Assembly (NCBI GenBank): GCA_009746045.1 | Contig: RPFO01001350.1 | Coordinates: forward strand, 40,001 to 85,375 | Direction of reading: 5' to 3' | DNA length: 45,375 bases | From: Mesostigma viride | Lineage: Eukaryota; Streptophyta; Mesostigmatophyceae; Mesostigmatales; Mesostigmataceae | In this document: in pieces, positions 1-10,837 of the stretch | Layout: the number at the start of each line of letters is the position of its first letter | Position numbering within the stretch: the first letter of the stretch is position 1 | Translations under genes and position numbers: made by a program | Notes under the pieces: model-generated | What the model was told of the DNA's origin: nothing | What the model saw: only the letters and a program-made list of their open reading frames with translations | Databases searched by the model: none

Positions 1-249
1 TCTTTGCTGCCCGGACCTCAGCACATGTGTGGATGCCACGTGGGTACCGTGCTAGCTTCCGGCATGAGGCCGGCAACATGGCTGCTTTGCTAGATTTCAA
101 CATGAGACTGCCTGCTCCCTGGATCTATGCAAGGGGCTGGTTGTATCGGAGCGCGTGTCTATTATAGCGCTACAATGCCGGAAGGGATGCAAACAACTTA
201 GTAGTACTCTAGTTGTCCTTCCGCCTACCCCCATCCCTGAACGCCACAG
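1..249. other. Probable intron or upstream exon sequence of the MutS2-like gene
   Basis: No exon could be recognised here. The stretch ends in a 3' splice-site-like CCACAG at 244-249, directly before the first recognisable MutS2 exon, so it is most likely intron with further exons outside the window. Confidence 0.4.
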
Positions 250-2752
250 GCTAAGATGCGTGCCTATGCCGGCTCATCAGAGCGGGGAGAAGGGGAGCCA
301 GGTGGCAAGCAGGTGGTGCGCAGGGCGGCAGGCATGCCCATCCGCACGCCTTCCAACACCCTGGACATACGGGGGATGCGGGTACGCCAGCTCATGGTCA
401 TGTCTCTGGTTGTCTCGTTCATGTATCGCTGCTTAATTTAATGAGTGGCACATAGCAACCGCCTGCTGTGTGGACCCATGTAATTGTAGCAGCCCCGGTG
501 GTACTAGCCAGCAATCATGGTTTTAAATTTTTTCTTTTTTCTAAATGCCATTTTGGTCCGCTTGGGGAAAGCAAGGGTGGTGGCCTGCCCTCTTTGCGCC
601 ATTTTTTTCTCTTTGGCCTGTATGGTGGCGTGGCATTTGCCCCAACAGACGTGCGATTTTTCCAGAGAAAGCCTAATCAAGTGCTGGTGTGTTTATCTCA
701 TGGCCTCTGCTGCCATTCCCCAGGCCAACTGGGGGGCTGTGGCTTTGGCTTGTGTATTCTGATAAAGCAAGCTGGAGCTGCCTTTTGTCCCTTCTTATAA
801 GGGCACGTGGCAGTTGTGCTGCTCCTGGTGGCGTGGCCTTCCCCTAGGCGTGCATGCGTGTCTCGGGGAAGCATCAATAACAGTTATTGTGTGTTTCTGA
901 TGTGGGTAGTGTTCGCGAAAAGGGGACTTTGAATGCTTTTCTCTCTGTCCTTGGTGCTTGGTGAGAGGATGTGCTTTGTCACGGTACCTAGGGGCATGCA
1001 AGTGTGTGCTTTGGCTGCATTGATGATGTACAGCTTTTTTGAATCCCTAGCTTTGTTGGAATAGGTTGTGTTGCTTTTTCCTTTCTTGGCTCCTCCTGCG
1101 AGACCGCATCATGATTAGTAGGCTGAAACGTATCAACACTTTGGAAGTGTGGATGAAATATACAATCACTTTGCCGTTATGGCTGAAATATGTCAACACT
1201 TTGCGAGTATGACTGAAACGTATCAACACTTTGGAAGTGTGGATGAAATACATCAACACTTTGCCAGTATGGCTGAAATATGTCAACACTTGGCGAGTAG
1301 GCCCGAAACATATCAACACTTTGCGAGGAGGCTGAAACATATCAACACTTTGCGAGTATGGCTGAAGCATATCAACACTTTGCGAGTATGGCTGAAACAT
1401 ACCAACACTTAGCGAGTATGGCTGAAACCTACCAACACTTAGCGAGTATGGCTGAAACATATCATCACTTTGCGAGTATGGCTGAAGCACATTATGTGGA
1501 CAGTGTCAGGCTTTTGGAACGAGCCATGACTGCAGGTCACATCAAAGCCACTCACTCACTCACTCACTCACTCACTCACTCACTCACTCACTCACTCACT
1601 CACTCACTCACTCACTCACTCACTCACTCACTCACTCACTCACTCACTCACTCACTCACTCACTCACTCACTCACTCACTCACTCACTCACTCACTCACT
1701 CACTCACTCACTCACTCACTCACTCACAGCAGGGGTATGATGAACATTCAAGCTCACAGGAACTCTTTTCATTGAACTCCCCAGGAACTCTTTTCATGGA
1801 ATTCCTGCGCAAGGTTGCAGGATGGGGTTCCCGCCCTGTTGTTGATTGCTGCTGGATCCTTGTTACTTTGTAATGTGTGTCACGTGGCGCCTGCTTGTGC
1901 CCGCAGGCAGAGATCGCCCAACAGAAGGTGGAAGAGGCCATCGTGCAGTGCGGCAGTGGTGGCAAGTGTGTATGATGCGTGCATGCCTGCCTGTCATAAT
2001 GTGCTGTAGTGACTATTTTAAGAATAAAAAACAAACTGTCATATCTGGCATTCCTGTTGGTCTCTAGGTTCAGAACGACCAAGCTGCACACAAATACACC
2101 CTTGAAGTGCCAGCTGCATCATTTTGAGGGCCACAATGCTTGATGCATCTGTTCTTTTTTCTGCTTCCTTTCGGTTTAACTATGCCCCGTTTCCTCTGGG
2201 TGTTTTACTGGCGGATCCAGTAAGGCTCTCCACCTAATTTTTCTACATCCTCCGCAGCCTACAAGATCAGCTAGAATCACATGGCATCACATTATAAGCG
2301 TCGCGCTCGATACACGCTTGCCCTTCGTTTCTATGCTGTTTCTCCTGCAGGCAAGCACGTTTGACGTGATACCGTGCGCTTTAAACGCCACGTGGGTAAT
2401 GTGGTATGCTGGCGAGTGGCATACTGGCACTCTTTTGGAGAATGGCACAACTTTCGTGACCATCTGGACTCGGACATTCACATACCAGTAACTTTGGGGT
2501 TTCGGTCGCAACATGTGTTTTTTTTAACAGCTTTATGATGCCCCGATGGCTTTCTTCGACATCTCCCTTGGTCTGTCTGTTTGATACCCACGGAACAGGA
2601 ACGCGAGCGGCGTGGTGTTTGTCATCCATGGGACCGGGACGGGCACCTTGAAACGAGTGGTTTTGGAAACCCTTCGTTCCCATCCGCAAGTCTCGCGTGT
2701 CGAAGTAAACGCTGAAGGGAACTATGGCTGCACCATGGCTTATGTGCAGTAA
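250..2752 (+). CDS. MutS2-like protein, C-terminal exons with Smr domain (5' partial)
   Basis: Three exons can be joined in phase: 250-381 (phase 0 at both ends), 1907-1965 (ends with two bases of a codon) and 2599-2752 (starts with the third base, stop TAA at 2750). Acceptors are CACAG, CGCAG and AACAG; donors are GTACGC and GTGTGT. The product contains N-T-L-D-I-R-G-M-R, the LDxRG motif that opens Smr domains. A helix containing KVEEAI follows, then V-I-H-G-T-G-T-G, the HGxGTG nuclease/nicking motif, and the end NYGCTMAYVQ. From family knowledge, plant and algal MutS2 proteins end in the same way. MutS2 is a MutS-related ATPase with a C-terminal Smr endonuclease domain, of bacterial type and often plastid-targeted in plants. 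The ATPase part lies outside the window. The N-terminal limit of the first exon is the least certain point. Confidence 0.78.
1120..1490. repeat. ~30-bp minisatellite inside the MutS2 intron
   Basis: About twelve imperfect tandem units resembling GGCTGAAACATATCAACAC followed by TTTGCGAGTAT. Units differ by single substitutions. It lies wholly within the 382-1906 intron, and the open frames through it on both strands are a by-product of periodicity. Confidence 0.9.
1549..1728. repeat. (CACT)n tetranucleotide microsatellite
   Basis: A near-perfect CACT/ACTC tract of about 44 units in the same MutS2 intron. Translation as THSLTHSL is spurious. Confidence 0.95.
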
Positions 2753-4985
2753 AACTGCATGTGGCCAGCAGTATACTTCGTGAGCATTGGCATGGATTCG
2801 ACGTTCAGCATTTTCCCACAGTGATGCGGGATGCATGGAAAATGTCAGCGCTGACAGGACGGAGCAGATAAGCTGGGGCTTGGACTATACAGAATACAGA
2901 AGTTAATATGAATTCAGGTTTCAGACATGCATGCAGCCAACAGCCTGGACATGTGCATGTGCTTGTTGCGAAGGAGCCCTCTGGCCAGTCACCAACTCGA
3001 TCGAGGATCCAGGACCTCAGCATTCTTCTCGAAGCCTAGGCCGTTGGGGCCTAGGTTGCATGGCTCTACTGTCCAGCTAACCAAAAGCACATAGACTGCG
3101 TGATTTCCAGCAAGGACAGCCTACCGGGACAAATGAAATGCTTTTTCATTGCATGTCTGGAACCTCCATTAACACGTCACAGCGTTGCGTGACCATAAGG
3201 CCTCAGTACCATCGAGTGGGATGGGATCGTGGGATGGGATGGGATGAGATGGATGGAGCTAGCTATCTAAGGGCCCTAGTTAGGTACGGGTTTGTGGGCA
3301 CCTTAGCCCGAATCACTGTTAATGCCATACTCGTTCACAAGCGGAGCCCCCACTGACTTGGGGGTGGTCTCGATCCTTAATGACTACCTGCCATCTCTCC
3401 TTGCGAACCATCTGCCTCCAGATTACAGACATGCCAGGGGGCTGCCCTGGCGTGAGCCCATTGCGACTGTGGGTAACACATATCCATGCCTAGCTAGCCT
3501 ATCCCGAAAAGTCCACGGGGGGCGCCCCGGCCGCGCTCGGCCCGGGGCACGCCATGTGAGAACAAAACGCGCCCAGGTTGGGCGGCCTTGTGCATGGTGC
3601 CTGGTGAGCTATCCATCGTGTCTACCTGATCTGTGCGCGTGCGAGGTCGATCCCTGGGTGTTTGTGCCGAACAATATGGGAAGCATACGGTAACACAGAT
3701 CTCTTTGCGGATCTGCTGGCAGAATCTGCGCCGGTTGCATGCAATGCTTCTTTCGCACCCCCCGCCCAGCAGCTTGCCACCTTTGGGGGGGGGCGTCGGA
3801 TCGGGTGGTCTGCCTTGACTATATCTGCGGACACCGGGCTCAGCGCCCATCTGTTGTGGATGCTCGCGTGCTGCAAGATTCCGTCAGCACGGTGGAATCT
3901 GATCACCGTCTCGTGCTCGCGCCGCGTCAGCATATTGCGGTTTCCCGGCGTGAAACCGTCGCGACAACTGGCGCCTCAGCCCGAGCTCAAGGTGCTCAGG
4001 AGGGTACTGAAGGATGCCGACAAGATGTCAGCAGCGGAGCAGGCCGCTATGACGCACCGGGACGAATTCTTGGCAGTCTTCAACGCCAGGGGCAGAACTT
4101 TGCCCGAGCAGTTACACGCCATTCCGCCCCCAGGTGACTTTTCAGAGGGCTGGGGGGGAGGACGTCACAGCAAAACTGCCCACTCCAAGTTCGGTCCGAC
4201 GGGGCTCTAACAGATGTGGAGCGAGCTCCAAAACCGCCCCGTCGCCAGAATCATTAAAAAGCAGTGCGCTCAAGTTGGCTTGTTGAGGACGGCGCAAGGA
4301 AAATAGACCGGAGTGCGCTCGGCAAACACACCCGGCGCCTGGTTTTCAGGAAAGGTGCGCGCTCACCGTGAGACTAGGTATTGGTCCGGCGCTTTGGCTT
4401 ACATCCCGGAGTGAGGTACTCGTGGACGTACTAATGCACATATACGTAGATTATACTACGGCAATTGTTGTTGGGGGGGCCCACAATCAATCTACAATAC
4501 CCATGCCAAATTTTATTACTTGAGGAGACGCCATTTCAACAAATACATGACAATTGATGCTCATTGTGAATGCGTTTCCACATGAAATCATTACCATTTC
4601 ATGCAATTTGGTCACTGGTGCGCTTTCCGCGTGCACTTTTCATTACTAGATTGCTTAAATTTATTAAAATTTATTAAAATTTATTAACATTTATTAAAAT
4701 TTATTCAAGTCGGGGTAAAATTGGCTGTTTTTGTCATAGTGTCATGCACTCGGAGGGTAAGCAAGTGAGACAAGTTGTAGATTATTTACAATTGCACAAC
4801 CCTCTCCACGACCCCGCTAGTTCTATTTATAGAACGAATTATAATTATTGCCAAAATTGTGCACAAGCCTGTGCACAACCCAACCAGTAATTCCCACTTG
4901 AACTTTGAATATTCAAGTGAATGCTCTGGAGACAGATGTACAGATCGATCTTACTACAAATGTACACGAGTTCAGATCAAGCTAT
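2753..4985. other. Intergenic region without a recognised gene
   Basis: This follows the MutS2 stop codon and precedes the 3' end of the convergent minus-strand gene. An open frame at 3662-4210 (+, 182 codons) reads as low-complexity mixed sequence. Its later part (about 3985-4140) looks the most protein-like, but no family is recognised and overlapping frames on both strands are equally open. A short G-rich GGGAT run lies near 3218-3250. The stretch from 4430 to 4985 is AT-rich with no coding signal. Confidence 0.4.
4655..4710. repeat. AT-rich 11-bp tandem repeat (AAATTTATTAA-like)
   Basis: About five consecutive copies of a roughly 11-bp unit, TTTATTAAAAT, with one C-containing variant. 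It sits in AT-rich intergenic DNA near the 3' end of the minus-strand gene. Confidence 0.75.
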
Positions 4986-7900
4986 CTAACTACCTACTAA
5001 CAGGCGTTTCTTTACAGGTGCCCGTCCGCTGGGCTTCTTTACACCCCCCTCCCGCACATCTGCGCCAGCCTTCCCTTGAGGTTTTCGTTTGCCCTGCCCT
5101 GCGGCTTGGTCTCCCCCCTTCTCTTGGAGTCGTGGGGAAGATCTGGTCGCTGGGGAAGATCTGGTCGCCAGGTACCCCTTGTCCATCCACCACTCCAAAT
5201 ACGTTCCCTCAGGTGGCTTGAAACAGTTCCGCATCTCGTCTTGTTGTACCTTGAAAATTATGTTGGGCATCGTCCCCTGCTCCCCATTAATCCAGATTCC
5301 CTTTTCGTCACACCCTTCTGCCCAAAATTTAACGTACCACACGCCCGTTTTATCCACCTTTCGAACGACTCCATGCACCAGGAACGTGTCGACGTGGAAA
5401 TCAGGCATGTGTGCCAGCTTCATTGGGTCTGCATTGAGTTTAGCCACCGAATCAGCAGCCCACGTGGGCTTCCACAACGTATCAAGGCGCTGGGATTGGT
5501 TCTTCCGATACTGGCAAAATTCACCGCCGTGCTTGCACAATACCGAAACCGGACATCCAACAGGCGAGCGGGGCACGACCCGTTTCCCCCCCCCCACACC
5601 TTCCAGATTCTCCATCCAAGGCTGCCAACTTGGTGGTGGCACTTTCTTGTCTAGTGGCTTGGGCTGGGTTGCGGTAACTGTGACACGTCTTTGTGGCGCT
5701 TCCTCCTCAGGTTCCGATTCTTCCGATTCTTCCGAATCTTCCTCAAACCCTTTGGGTGGGCCGCCATGCGCGTCATCCTTTGGCGGCTCCTCTTCAGACT
5801 CGTCACCTGTGTGTGGGACAAGCAATGACGAGCGGCGCAATTAGTTATCATTACAATCGCAAATCAAACTTGGGAATATGCAAACATCATAATTTAACCG
5901 ACCATATTCACTCAGATTAACTTACCCTTTGACAGATGACTAGCCGTTGCTCTTGATCGAACGTGCCCGCCAGGCGAAAGGAGCTTTTTGCAGTAGTCGA
6001 CGGCACGCCCCAACATCCCCCCCCCGACGCCCCCGAATTCCCCTCGAGCCTCCCTCCCCTCCCCCCCCCTCCTTCCCCCTTCCCCCGATGCGCCGGTCGA
6101 CCCGCCCCCCTCTCCGCCCTTCCCCCCCCCCGATGCGCCTTTGACCCGCCCCCCTCTCCACCCTTCTCTCCCCCCCCTCTCCGCCCTTGGACCCGCCCCC
6201 CTCTCCGCCCTTTGACCCGCCCCCCTCTCCACCCTTTGACCCGCCCCCCTCTCCGCCCTTCGACCCGCCCCCCTCTCCGCCCTTCGACCCCCTCCCCTCT
6301 CCGCCCTTCTCTCCGCCCCCCTCTCCGTCCTTCGACCCCCTCCCCTCTCCGCCCTTCGACCCGCCCCCCTCTCCGTCCTTCGACCCCCCCCCTCTCCGCC
6401 CTTCGACCCCCCCCCTCTCCGCCCTTCGACCCGCCCCCCTCTCCGTCCTTCGACCCCCCCCCTCTCCGCCCTTCGACCCGCCCCCCTCTCCGCCCTTCGA
6501 ACCCCCCCCTCTCCGTCCTTCGACCCGCCCCCCTTATCACCACCCTCATTCCCGCCCCCTCATCATCGCCGGCACCATCATCACCAACCTCCTCCCCATC
6601 ATCACCCCCATGTGACCCGACATCCTCATCATCCCCCATTGAGACGTCTTCGGCCGCGGGGGTCTCCGAGGCGGCGCGCTTCCGGCGTTTCTTTTTGGTG
6701 CCAGCGCCTGCCGTCTCCAGCGGACGCTTCTGGGCTGCACCCGCAATTTCCTTGCCCGAACGGCCGTTGGGATTGGAAATATCCTCCCCCTCAGGCCGCT
6801 TCCCAAGTACCTTCAGAAGGACCTTAAACCCATCCACCTGCTCCTTTGACCCAATGAAGATCACGGGTGGGTTGAAGAATCCCGTGAAATCGCCTAGGTA
6901 CGACGACCAGTCGTCCTTCACACCATTGAAATCTCCACAATCCTTCGCCGCCTTCCAGTCCCTTTTCTCCACCCACGCACCCGTTCGACCCTTCAACAAT
7001 TCCTCATCATTCCACAGCTTCGCGTGGTGTTCCAAATTCAGCAGCATATCCCATTCTTGATATCCGGCTGGTTCACCCCCCCCTTCCTCTTCACAACAAA
7101 TTCGAACCCCTCCATTGCATTAAGTACCACTTGAGCCAACCGTGTCGGCCCATCGCTTTTCTCCCACGCGAAAGTCTTCATCATGAACTCACAGGTCGTT
7201 TCCCCGTCAGACCCGTAAACTTTCTTAGAAATCCACGGGCCCTGCTGCTCGATTTCGGATGCCAGCTCCTCCGACCCAAACTTCCGCGGGGGTTCCCGCT
7301 TCTCCCCCACCTTTTTTTGGCGACCCGACTGGACGTCCTCTGCCTCCGCATGTTCGGCTTGGCCTTCCTCCGGCACAGCCCCCGTCACCGCCACAGCCCC
7401 CGCCACAGGCTGTACGGGTTGGGGCACCACAGCCTGTTCGGTTGGGGGTTCGGGCGCAATCAGGACCCACCATTTCGTTTCCTCCTTGTGGGTCGTCCAA
7501 AAATCCGTCCTCTCCAGCAGTGCAAGTGGGAAGGTGGAATCGTCCCTCCCCGTTGGCCTGATAACCGCCCTTAGTCTCTTGGCAGCTACAGCGACCGTAT
7601 CGGCCACCCTCTCAAGGGCGCTGTCGGCTTCCGAAGGCTGCATCGGCAACCAGCCGAGGTGGCGTGGTTCGGGGTATTTCCCCAAATCGCGGTTGTAGAT
7701 CATGAAAAGCTGGACAATCACCTCGCAGAAGATCTTGGCCATGTATGTCAGGTCATACAAGCACTGAGGAGGAACGTGTTTGGCCTTCACGGTTGCCATG
7801 ATAGACGGCCAGAATCGAAAGCGGGCTAGACTCCTCCACCCTTCCTGTTTGATCCCCCCCCCTTCCTCATCACCCTTCCCTCCCCGTCCAGCTTGTCCGC

Positions 7901-10150
7901 TGCCACGATGTCCAGAAACTCTGCAAGCTCCTTGGCCACCTTGTCCTCAATCGGCATTCCACATCTACTGTCGTCGTTCGGAGCGACCGTTTCATCCTTC
8001 ACAGCCGAGATGAAGTCGTAGACTTGGGTTTTCTCCGATTCGGACAAACCACCCTCGTTCAATCGCCCTCCAACCCGCTCCTCACCACCCTCCTCCCCCT
8101 CCCCGTCCTTCCTTGCCTTCTCAGTGCTGCTTGAAACCCCATGAATCAAATTCCATATTTCTTTCTGGTCCTGAAGGGGCACCTCCGGCTTATCCCAGGA
8201 TTCCTCCATGTGCGTCTTGAAATAGTTGTGCACTTCCAGCAGCGCCGTCCCCCTCGACTTTTTGGAAACGGCCTCGTCTTCTGCATTCAGCCCCCCTCCG
8301 ATCAGGGCAACCCTCCGATGCGCCTCTCTCCCCTGCATGCATGAAATGTGGATCACAGTGTTTGAGACAAAAAACGGTCATACAACACACGACCTGACAT
8401 TTTGTCCTTACACTTTGGAAGATCGGCCGTTCCCGAACAAAAATCACACCCTAATTTCCAGGTTCCAACGGCCGTTGGCGCAAGAAAAATCACACCCTAA
8501 TTTCCAGGTTCCAACGGCCGTTGGCGCAAGAAAAATCACACCCTAATTTCCAGGTTCCAACGGCCGTTGGCGCAAGAAAAATCACACACTAATTTCCAGG
8601 TTCCAACGGCCGTTGGCGCAAGAAAAATCACACCCTATTTCCAGGTTCCAACGGCCGTTGGCGAATGAAAAATAACACGGTAATTTCCAGGTTCCAACGG
8701 CCGTTGGCGCAAGAAAAATCACACCCTAATTTCCAGGTTCCAACGGCCGTTGGCGAAAGAAAAATCACACACCAATTTCCAGGTTCCAACGGCCGTTGGC
8801 GCAAGAAAAATCACACCCTAATTTCCAGGTTCCAACGGCCGTTGGCGCAAGAAAAATCACACACTAATTTCCAGGTTCCAACGGCCGTTGGCGAAAGAAA
8901 AATCACACACTAATTTCCAGGTTCCAACGGCCGTTGGCGAACAAAAATAACATCTAGTGCCTAAAACGTTCCCACACCCGATCCGTTATATTTACCTTTT
9001 GCGTCCGCATGTCCTTCATGGGCGGGATCAGTGCTTCCCCCTCCACCTCCCAGCCCTTGAGCACGTCCAGATTGGTGTACTTGAACTTCTCCGCGTCCCT
9101 CACCAACCCCCTCCACAAATCAAACGCCTCGTCGGTTGTCTCCACGAACTTGCCCTTTTGTTTACCCGCAATCTCGCCAGCTATCGCAGTACTCACTTGC
9201 TCGTCAGAGCCCTCGAAAATCACGGACTTCAACATCTGCGTGTAGTGGTTGCCGTCCAGCACGGCAAACTGCACAAACACGCAAGGCGTCTGGTCTGGAA
9301 ATTTACCCTTAAGGCCGGCATGGTCCGAGATGTTCAAGCTCCCCATCGCGGATTTCGTCAGGTCAACTACTGCCTGACGCTCAGATTCATTTGACCACTC
9401 GGACGGATCCAACTCCATGGTGATCAACTCGTCTGAGCAAGCGGCCGCCATGTCCTTCAGGGAGTCCGTCCGGAGAATGGACATGGCTTCCTCGGCCGTT
9501 GGCGAACGATAGTATCCGAACCTCTGCACGGCACGGTCACTGTCGTCCCCCGTCAGTATTTTAATGTGGTAAGAAACCATTTCACTCCTCTGCACCCATA
9601 AATTGTAGAGACCTGGATCACGGTCTGCCAGCACCTGCCACGCAAACCGGAAGATCGGCACGGCACATTTTGCTTTTGTCAGACTTGTGCCGGCCCCCAC
9701 GAACCACGGCGCGAGCCCCCTACAATTCCGCACCGTCACCGTCCGATGCCGCATGAGTTCCGGGAGTTGGCACAAGTTCTCCGTGGGGGCCCGTACTTGA
9801 GTCGCAATCGCGGACCCCCCCACGATGTCGACATCGTCTGGAACTAGGCGTATCTTCTGCCGCAGATGAAACGCCGCCTGTATGGTGTCAGTTAGATTCT
9901 TGTCGTGCACTTGAGAGGACGGCGCTGGCTCCCAGGAGTCCAAAATGCTGGGCTTCGCATTTCCAGCACGTGTCGTCAGCAGCCCCTTCCTCTCAAAGGT
10001 CTTCACAATAACCGACCATAAGTCGGTGCCCGGTGCTCGTTGGCGCCAGTCCTCAAAAAATGTTGTGAGATGCCTTTCCGCACACCCATGTTCAATCTTG
10101 TAAGCCCACTTCTCCCGCTCTTCCTCCGTTCTCTGCCTTGACGGACGCCC
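4986..10150 (-). CDS. Large multi-exon protein of unknown function, R/G-rich middle, acidic linker
   Basis: Three exons are inferred: 10150-8996, 8332-5926 and 5806-4986, about 4.38 kb of coding sequence. Splice sites are CAG|GGG at 10151, donor GTAAAT at 8995, acceptor GCATGCAG at 8333, donor GTAAGT at 5925 and acceptor CACACAG at 5807. The first intron is phase 0; the second fits phase 1. Exon 2 needs frame changes at runs of G (plus-strand C runs 7854-7862 and 7076-7083) and in the G-rich repeat. The first exon encodes a compact, non-repetitive globular region of about 385 residues. The middle has a lysine/arginine patch (KKKRRKR, possible nuclear signal), an aspartate-rich stretch and a long Arg/Gly repeat. 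The last exon starts Glu/Ser-rich and contains GVWYVKFWAEG, reminiscent of a small beta-barrel reader fold, then a basic tail. I do not recognise the family. An extra upstream exon may exist at 14656-14953. Confidence 0.6.
5965..6545. repeat. Pyrimidine-rich imperfect repeat encoding an Arg/Gly-rich tract on the minus strand
   Basis: Roughly 21-24-bp units of the CCGCCCTTCGACCCGCCCCC type. On the minus strand they read as E-G-R-R-G-G-R-V repeats within the large gene's second exon. Several runs of C, 5 to 8 long, make the frame ambiguous. The exon's end only joins the next exon in phase if the frame changes inside this tract. Confidence 0.8.
8447..8945. repeat. Tandem array of ~46-bp palindrome units in an intron (11 copies)
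   Basis: Each unit carries CCAACGGCCGTTGG followed by CGCAAGAAAAATCACACCC and TAATTTCCAGGTT. Eleven consecutive units lie inside the intron 8995-8333 of the large minus-strand gene. The palindrome is perfectly kept while the linker varies (CGCAAG, CGAAAG, CGAATG). Confidence 0.95.
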
Positions 10151-10197
10151 CTGATCACATGCAAAAAACATACAGATAGCCGGAAGGTCAGTACTAT

Positions 10198-10815
10198 GTT
10201 CCAACGGCCGTCGCCGGAAAAATAACACCCTAATTTCCAGGTTTCAACGGCCGTTGGCGCATGAAAATCACACCCTAATTTCCAGGTTCCAACGGCCGTT
10301 GGCGACAGAAAAATCACACCCTAATTTCCAGGTTCCAACGGCCGTTGGCGCGAGAAAAATGAAACCCTAATTTCCAGGTTCCAACGGCCGTTGGCGCGAG
10401 AAAAATCACACCCTATTTTCCAGGTTCCAACGGCCGTTGGCGCAAGAAAAATGACACCCTCATTTCCAGTTTCCAACGGCCGTTGGCGCGAGAAAAATGA
10501 AACCTTCATTTCCAGGTTCCAACGGCCGTTGGCGCAAGAAAAATAACACCCTAATTTCCAGGTTCCAACGGCCGTTGGCGCATGAAAATCACACCCTAAT
10601 TTACAGGTTCCAACGGCCGTTGGCGCATGAAAATCACACCCTAATTTACAGGTTCCAACGGCCGTTGGCGCATGAAAATCACACCCTAATTTCCAGGTTC
10701 CAACGGCCGTTGGCGCATGAAAATCACACCCTAATTTCCAGGTTACGACGGCCGTTGGGCAAAAAAAAAATAACACCCTAATTTCCAAATTGCAACGGCC
10801 GTTGGCGCAAGAAAA
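10198..10815. repeat. Tandem array of ~46-bp palindrome units (about 14 copies)
   Basis: The same unit family as at 8447-8945, immediately upstream of the first recognised exon of the minus-strand gene. Two edge copies are degenerate (CAACGGCCGTCG near 10202, ACGACGGCCGTTGG near 10745). The last unit runs into the sequence flanking the hAT element. Confidence 0.95.
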
Positions 10816-10837
10816 TCAAGCAAGAAAAGGACAAGGG

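Noticed and set aside
3662-4210. 182-codon plus-strand frame
   Set aside because: No recognisable domain or splice context, and overlapping open frames on both strands; left as a note, not called as a gene.
8447-8945. Possible CRISPR array (regular repeats with a palindromic core)
   Set aside because: The whole ~46-bp unit is repeated, with no unique spacers, in a eukaryotic intron and without cas genes.
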